Positions 63,553 through 63,968 of a stretch of 63,968 nt of DNA are shown piece by piece. Made by a program: the position numbers and the translations under genes. Each line of letters opens with the position of its first letter. The first letter of the stretch is position 1. Under the pieces are notes generated by a model. It was not told the DNA's origin and did not search any database. It worked only from the letters and a program-made list of their open reading frames with translations. Origin of the DNA: Deltaproteobacteria bacterium Ga0077550 (GTDB taxonomy: Bacteria > Myxococcota_A > Polyangia > Nannocystales > Nannocystaceae); the NCBI GenBank assembly GCA_001464385.1, contig LNFB01000305.1:1-63968 (forward strand). Reading direction: 5' to 3'.

Positions 63553-63968
63553 TCAGTCCTCCGGTCGGACGAGGACGATGCGGTCGCTCGGGTACCAGCC
63601 GGGTGCGGGCACGCAGCGGAGCTCGTCGTCGACGAGGACGCAGTCGGCCTCGAACGCGTACGGCGAGCAGGTCTCGTCGCCCTCGCACTCGAACGCGCAG
63701 TCGAAGCCGTTGTCCGTCGGCGTCGCGTCGAAGGTCAGCTGCACGACGAACGCGGTGCTCGACTTCACGAAGGCGAGCACCGCGGTGCCGTGCCCCTCGG
63801 CGTCGACGGACAGCGCGTCGGGCGGCAGCCCGTTGGTCGGATTGCCCTCCCACTGGCCGCGGAGATCCGCGAGCGTCGGCCCGCCGCCGACGTCGGTCGG
63901 GCCGCACGCGCCGAGGACCAACGCGGCGATCGAGGGTCCGAGGCGGGCACGACGCGAGGTCTTGGTCG
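63553..63968 (-). CDS. Lipoprotein, 5' end outside window
   Basis: About 138 codons visible. The frame continues to the window end and reads RRARLGPSIAALVLGAC, a lipobox signal, so the true start is a few codons beyond 63968 rather than at the in-frame TTG 63921. The mature part has RGQWEGNPTNGLPPDA, AVLAFVKSSTAFVVQLTF, and Cys residues FDCAFECEGDETCSP that probably form disulfides. Function unknown. It is convergent, 8 bp from the Gly-rich lipoprotein gene. Confidence 0.72.
   Translation of the reverse strand, partial: TKTSRRARLGPSIAALVLGACGPTDVGGGPTLADLRGQWEGNPTNGLPPDALSVDAEGHGTAVLAFVKSSTAFVVQLTFDATPTDNGFDCAFECEGDETCSPYAFEADCVLVDDELRCVPAPGWYPSDRIVLVRPED

Noticed and set aside
63553..63921. 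Complete 122-residue gene starting at TTG 63921
   Set aside because: The frame continues to the window end and encodes a proper lipoprotein signal, so the gene is truncated by the window, not short.

Overview
The window looks like a chromosomal segment of a predatory-type myxobacterium (Myxococcota, probably a Nannocystis- or Polyangiales-like lineage). The basis is very high GC with strong third-position bias, lipoproteins with Ser/Thr/Asp/Gly-rich linkers, eukaryote-like Ser/Thr kinases with TPRs, an MglA-type GTPase, a Myxo-type cysteine-rich repeat, FG-GAP propellers, and paired DUF1592/DUF1552-type and DUF1501-like proteins. Taxonomy is inferred from gene style only; there is no rRNA or tRNA gene here. 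Coding density is very high: many neighbours overlap by 1-8 bp and no gap exceeds 300 bp.

Layout. 1-4112: pentose-phosphate/glucose entry operon (gnd, zwf, glk, pgl). 4304-7825: serine hydrolase and a LytS/LytTR two-component pair. 7916-12520: astacin/FG-GAP lipoprotein and a large SPFH protein. 12797-16335: RNA and ribosome repair locus, in which a CARF-containing sigma-54 activator of the RtcR type is divergent from an RtcB-like RNA ligase plus release factor PrfH, with three 17-bp palindromes and a good sigma-54 promoter between them. 16295-23172: a redox-type protein, an NhaR-like LysR regulator and a four-gene type I secretion-like operon that begins with a small HPF-like protein and whose ABC ATPase has lost several catalytic motifs. 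23195-26220: DUF1592-type/DUF1552 export pair. 26233-34253: mainly minus-strand genes (glycosidase-like lipoprotein, HAD phosphatase, LamG lipoprotein, MglA GTPase with a TerB-like partner, aldo/keto reductase, DUF2461). 34368-41480: plus-strand envelope proteins, an ABC1-type kinase and a TPR protein with a long low-complexity tail. 41612-41931: an 84-residue orphan behind a near-consensus sigma-54 promoter. 41944-52660: MaoC hydratase, two Ser/Thr kinases, CYTH-CHAD protein, YtrA-type GntR regulator with its membrane protein, GH5 glycosidase and an ECF sigma factor. 52740-57940: cysteine-repeat secreted protein and a second haem-motif/Tat pair. 57992-59241: lower-GC two-gene cassette of unknown function. 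59371-63968: secreted or lipidated proteins, the last truncated by the window end.

The most coherent candidate system is 12797-16335: damaged RNA is probably sensed by the CARF domain, sigma-54 transcription is switched on, RtcB reseals RNA and PrfH releases ribosomes. RtcB/PrfH pairing and RtcR control of rtcBA are known; the combination here with a triple operator and an almost leaderless start deserves attention. Secondary candidates are the exporter with a degenerate ATPase and HPF-like leader gene, the two-gene cassette at 57992-59241, and the sigma-54-driven small protein.
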